A stretch of 64,000 nt of DNA from Ramazzottius varieornatus (lineage: Eukaryota; Tardigrada; Eutardigrada; Parachela; Ramazzottiidae), in assembly GCA_001949185.1 (NCBI GenBank), contig BDGG01000001.1, positions 8,093,067 to 8,157,066 of the forward strand. Reading direction: 5' to 3'. Positions 59,646-64,000 of this stretch are shown piece by piece. Below the pieces are notes generated by a model. That model saw nothing but the letters and a program-made list of their open reading frames with translations, was not told the origin of the DNA and ran no database searches. Position 1 is the first letter of the stretch. Each line of letters starts with the position of its first letter. The position numbers and the translations under genes were made by a program.

Positions 59646-60325
59646 CCAATGCCACTCTACAGCGGACAGGCCATGAAACTCTTGTGCCTCGGTTAGCTAA
59701 CTGGGGAAGGTGGGAAAGAGAACAGACAGCGCCGCTCAGTGAAACACTGGATTCATGTGCACGTCGTTCCCATTCTGGGATCATTATAAGTCTGAAGAAA
59801 TTTAATCGAAAGAAAACTTTGCCGAAGACGCAATAGAAGAAACATTCAGCTACTCGAACGTGAAAGAATGGAAAAAGTAGGATAGTCCAGCAATAAGTTA
59901 TAAGAAGAAAACAACGTGCGGGTCGAAAATCGCTTCTCTCTGCTCCCTCTTCCTGCTCCTGCTGCAAAATCGGTATGAGGACATCCACGATACAATGCGA
60001 AATTGTTTTGGTATTTGTTTTAGCATAAATGAATAGCTCGTTCTTCTGGCTAACCATCTGTCTTCGGCAAAATACCTGTACGATTTGAAACAGAAGTTTT
60101 GTTTGAAGAAATACGACGCGGAATGGTCATTGCAACTACATGAACATTTACGGGTGAATAGAAAGCGAGGCTCCCCACTTATTTGCCACTAATGCCCTCT
60201 CTGTTCCCCTCTCTTTTTCTAAGCAGCGCGGTTTGTATGGGGACCGCGCATTTCCCCAGTTATCTGCGATATAGGCAAGTTTTATGACTAGTTTTATGGC
60301 CTGTCGCCTGTAGAGTGGCATTGCG
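59646..60325. repeat. Inverted-repeat element M7 (about 680 bp)
   Basis: The left end (CCAATGCCACTCTACAGCGG) and the inverted right end (CGCAATGCCACTCTACAGGC) share ACAGGCCAT and, further in, TAACTGGGGAA. TATA lies at both borders, fitting a TA target. Arms are about 85-95 bp with gaps. An internal 161-codon minus-strand ORF has no motif and is not supported. Confidence 0.78.
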
Positions 60326-60329
60326 TATA

Positions 60330-60513
60330 CCCACGACGGGAAATTATGGACCAGTAATGTTATGGCTAGGCTTTTCCGGTACGGAAGATCGTACGTACGC
60401 GACTGATAGTGTTAATGCACTTTTCGAAACTTTTCTACAGTTGATGTTCCGATATGTCGTCTTTTCCGCCTAGTCCATGACCCTAAATGATCCATAATTT
60501 CTCTTCGTGTGTG
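60330..60513. repeat. Inverted-repeat element M8 (about 184 bp), abutting M7
   Basis: GGGAAATTATGGACC near 60338 pairs with GATCCATAATTTCTC near 60489; GGCTAGGCTTTTCC pairs with CTTTTCCGCCTAGTCC. TA lies at both borders, and the left one is shared with the end of M7, so one element inserted at the edge of the other. Confidence 0.72.
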
Positions 60514-61557
60514 TAAAACTTGCACATCGGCTCACTTGCCTTCGGGGTGGGTGCCAGGCATAGCCCCATATATCTTGGTTGTAACTACAAAAGGCGTTCA
60601 GTAGCAAATCCCTACAAGCTGGTCGCCCGCCTTCGGCTCGCTCGCAGCTTGCCGTGAGTGGGTACCGTGAGTCCTGAAATGTGTTTTAAATAAGACTTGG
60701 TTGGTTGTTATGACTGATAAGTCATGGTACTCAAAAACACCATGAAGGGACGGTATGTTCTGCAGGTCGATTAGCACCCTGAACACGGGGCGCAAAACTC
60801 ACTTTCCCGGCGCACACTCATTTGTGCGTAGCGAGCTTCTAGTTTACCTTTTACTCCCCGTTTTTTCCCGTTTGCACGGACAATCAACTCTTCTTCAAAC
60901 TAAAGCTAGCGGCTACTGGACACTGGCCTTGCAAACCCGTGCGGAACTACTTTCCTTTTTCAACGGAATTCCGCCGTAGCCAAAAAATTACTTTCCAGCC
61001 AGGCTCTCGGTTAGTTCAGAGTCACCAAAATAATCGCTGCGCCAGTCCAGACATTTTAGTATCTTGTAACAGATGCCCAGTGGTCATGAAAAAAATCATA
61101 AAGCCTGGTCGTTCTGAGTTGGCAGGTGGCGCACTCTACACCATATTCCCAAATTTTGGCCAATCGACCAGGTGGTGATTGGTCTAATCTGGTACCACCC
61201 CCAAGCGTCAACCAGTTAAAACAAGGCGAAAGTGACTCTCCCGTATCGTATTCTGAGAGCACGAAATCTCGTAGTGCTCAAGGTGTTAAAACGAGATTAG
61301 GGTCCTTGCGTTTCGCGCAGACGAATCGAACAAACACATCTGATTGATTTTCATAATAGCATTTGCTGAAGCCTTGAGAGGTTGCAAAACTCGTGGTAGC
61401 TTGAGAAAACGATGGAGTAGACGAATGAAGCCGGACATGATAGTTTGCCTGGCAGTAGTTTGCTAGCTTGGCATCGGTTGCGCTCCCCAATGGGTTTCGC
61501 AATTCAGAACATCACTGAAGGTCAGAATATCACCAAAGGCAAATCGGAAAATTTTGT

Positions 61558-61731
61558 GATCAGCGGCAGCGGCGGCGTTATGTCGCTACCTATCTATTAT
61601 TTTTTGCATGTTGACCCCTGCGAGGGGAAATCAGTAGAACAAGATGCAAGAGGTTTTACCCGCAGTGCCCGGGGTAAGAGTCAAAATGCAAAGGATAACA
61701 GATAGGAAGCGACATAACGCCGCCGCTGATC
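61558..61731. repeat. Inverted-repeat element M9 (174 bp)
   Basis: The left arm (GATCAGCGGC, then GGCGGCGTTATGTCGCT) and right arm (AGCGACATAACGCCGCCGCT, then GATC) are inverted. The left arm has a three-base duplication (AGC) relative to the right. No target duplication was resolved. Confidence 0.82.
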
Positions 61732-62524
61732 AGCGGTGAGCTTCCTTCGGGATTCACGAACGAAGCCCCCTTCTTTGGGTGAAGCGCGAAGCGTATCATC
61801 AGTCTACTATCTCTAAACTTTTTCAAGCGCAATCGATTCAGTCAAACTATTGTTTGTTCAAACCATCTGGGTATTTTGCAAGGTCTCTATTGGCTGGGCC
61901 AGCGTCTCCCACAGTGTACCCACGCGGTCTTGGTCCATTTTTGTACGAGGAGGAAAACCGAACTTTTCCGACAGGAATACTTTGCTAAGTCAAATACTGC
62001 AGGTAGCGCTATCCACTGCGGCGCCAGACCTAAACCAGCTGGAGACTGAGCAACAGTTAGCAAAGTTTAAGCTGTTCCACGTTTGTAATTCATTTCAGGC
62101 CTTGATTCAATGATTGACGAGTTCAGGACAAAACTTCTGTATGTTTTGGTAACAGTCATGGTTATCGCCATATTTTCCTGTAGTGTGGACAGATTCTGCC
62201 ACTTCCAGCTTCAGGATGTAGCCAGAAGCTTATACATAGTTTGGAGAGTCGAGGAGGGGAGAATAACTCGGGCTATAGCAAGCATTCTCACTCAAACTAC
62301 CCGTGGTTTTTTTGTCTCTTTCGGTGACGTCATGCGCCACCCGATTGCAAAAAACCTGTCGTTTGAGCTAAGCGTTGGCCTAATGCGTTTTCGCGTGGAA
62401 GTTAGCAAAGTTTTAGCTGTTCCGATTTTCAGTAGAAAACACGTGAAGATTGTATCGGCACACCGACGCACGCCGTCAAATCCGTGTGGTTTCTGCTTCA
62501 TCTGGTTCATATGGGGTTTACTGG

Positions 62525-62658
62525 CTTGGCTTGCTCTGCCCTCTGCAAGAAGTGGGCTCCCTAATATCGAACTCCATTTTCAAATGGCTTTTCTTCCGGA
62601 ATTTCTCTCGTCATAAACTCCTGCTGAATCTCAGTTCTGCCGGGGTTAGAAGAGAACA
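62525..62658 (+). repeat. Dispersed repeat R1, copy 2
   Basis: Aligns with 21762-21895 in the same orientation. It overlaps the 3' end of a 168-codon ORF that I do not support as a gene. Confidence 0.65.
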
Positions 62659-63075
62659 AGGTGTTGGAAGATACTCGTGAATTAGTTTCGTATTGAAAAA
62701 CCTGGTGGTAGCTGAGAAAATTAGCAGTTAGAAAAGTATTTCCCAGTTTGGGGAGTTAGAAAAGTTAGGTATTGCTCCTCGTACTCAAACTCCTATACGA
62801 ACTATTTTTTGTGCACACGATACAGGTGGGATTTGCGGAAGCGCAAGCTGATAGGGATTGCCATATGACAGAGCATAGCGCGCCTTTACTCGTGCGCAGT
62901 CAAACCATTGGCTGGTTTGTACTGGTGCACTTGCGCAGCGGCACCAAGTCCCAACGCGGCCACCTTCTATGGGGACTTCGGCTCCGCGCATCTTGGCTGT
63001 AGCACACGAAAAGCTTCGTGTTGTAAGTGTTATACAACACGATATTGTAGGACTGAGTGGATTCTAAGGTTGTTA

Positions 63076-63197
63076 CTCTATTCCCTCGAAAGTTCTGTGC
63101 GGTCTCATGGCAGGCTCATAGATTAGGCCTCGGGGATTATTTATGGACCTGTCATTTGTTCTACGGCGTTCTGCCCAGAACTTTCGGGGGAATACAG
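63076..63197. repeat. MITE M6-like with TA target duplication (122 bp)
   Basis: TA at 63074-63075 and 63198-63199. Ends CTCTATTCCCTCGAAAGTTC and, inverted, CTGTATTCCCCCGAAAGTTC. The shared CTGTATTCCCCCGA terminus points to the same transposase that moved 59220-59376. Confidence 0.85.
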
Positions 63198-63227
63198 TAG
63201 CATGACTTAGAGCTGGCGTTTATCTAA

Positions 63228-63776
63228 ATATGAGTATCGGCATATGAAAATGCGTCCAACTGGTTCACATCTAAATTGTTCAGGAGAGAATTCTAAAGTT
63301 TCTCGACCTTAAGAGCGAAATCAAACGGGACTTTTACCTATACCAAACATAGTCTGGGGAAAAAGAATTCGAAGTCAGATTCAAGTTTTGGCCACTGGTT
63401 GGAAAGATAGGAAGAAGAAGGTAGTTGTGCCGAATTCCCGTACATTGCCTAGTCAGCACGCTGATCGGCTGTATGCGCTGTGCCCAGTTGTTTTAATCAA
63501 CTAATCAAACAACAATAGTGCAGAGATCACGTGCACCGGAAGTGCTCACTAGTTCGCGTCTCTAATGAGAGCGCGCTGCTTATGTTAAGGTTGCCTCTTA
63601 ATACCGCTGTGTTTTTCCAGTAGTATCCTCAATTCTTTCAGCCACTCGTTCGGGTTTCATTACCGCGGTAAAATGAACCTATGGTGCTGTTCAACATTTC
63701 GAACAACTTGATGTCATGAAAGGCTAATTTTGAGCGAAACTGCATTGGACGGATTCTCATATGCCGATACTCATAT
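63228..63776. repeat. Inverted-repeat element (about 550 bp)
   Basis: ATATGAGTATCGGCATATGA at 63228 is repeated inverted at 63757-63776, with the arms continuing to GCGTCCAA (63259) and TTGGACGG (63745). The interior has no ORF. A separate hairpin, TTAGCTAAACGGA/TCCATTTAGCTAA, lies at 63846-63880. Confidence 0.75.
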
Positions 63777-64000
63777 GGCTGTCTAATTCAGCTAAACGGA
63801 CCATGTGATTGGTTGGTCGTCGTCAACAGGCCCCTCCTACTGTGATTAGCTAAACGGATTGAAATCGTCCATTTAGCTAAAACGAAACCAATAAGCTTCT
63901 CGGTGACGTCATGTCTGAACTCCGAAAGTTCACATATTCAAAAGTCAGAAAAACCTCAATCCCGTTTTATGATCTGTACCTCATCGCAGTTCTTCAGTCA

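Noticed and set aside
59572-60057. 161-codon minus-strand ORF
   Set aside because: It lies across the arm of inverted-repeat element M7, has no motif, and its length is within chance.
62110-62616. 168-codon ORF with hydrophobic start
   Set aside because: Its 3' part is the non-coding dispersed repeat R1, whose other copy at 21762-21895 is not open in the same frame; no motif.

Overview
The window looks like a gene-poor, transposon-littered piece of a small metazoan genome, most likely a nematode or close relative. Evidence for a eukaryote: genes are split by short GT-AG introns (mostly 55-230 bp), there are no operons, rRNA or ribosome-binding sites, and the recognisable proteins are animal or eukaryotic-transposon families. 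The nematode leaning rests on a Tc5-type element inserted in a CTNAG site (a target known for C. elegans Tc4/Tc5) and on the short introns; it is an inference, not a proof.

Layout. 0.1-4.1 kb holds the one convincing host gene, a core-1 beta-1,3-galactosyltransferase (C1GalT family) on the + strand. It has four phase-consistent exons and a 3-kb first intron full of repeats. 6.65-9.06 kb is a complete but disabled Tc5-like DNA transposon. 9.9-12.0 kb (+) and 51.8-56.0 kb (-) carry two diverged, collinear copies of an unrecognised gene family that combines a P-loop ATPase with a C-terminal PHD-type zinc finger; I regard this as the most interesting item here. 12.3-15.6 kb has non-LTR retrotransposon remains (reverse transcriptase around 15.0-15.6 kb, minus strand). 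27.4-28.45 kb is a pogo/CENP-B-type transposase relic. 36.0-38.3 kb is a hAT transposase relic (BED finger plus catalytic core). Tc1/mariner-like relics sit at 0.64-1.5 kb (minus) and 19.8-20.6 kb (plus).

Between these lies a dense population of inverted-repeat elements (MITEs and foldbacks). At least seven have clear TA target duplications: 45.85, 46.26, 49.33, 53.22, 58.48, 59.22 and 63.08 kb. Several are nested in introns or exons of the other elements. 47.5-49.2 kb (minus) holds a probable mucin-like single-pass membrane protein exon and two other ORFs of coding character.

Almost all transposase-type genes are broken by one-base frameshifts or in-frame stops. Because most breaks are single-base indels, some may be assembly errors rather than decay. 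Many other ORFs of 60-190 codons exist but are no longer than chance predicts at this base composition, and I left them out. I saw no tRNA, rRNA or CRISPR, but could not run covariance models.
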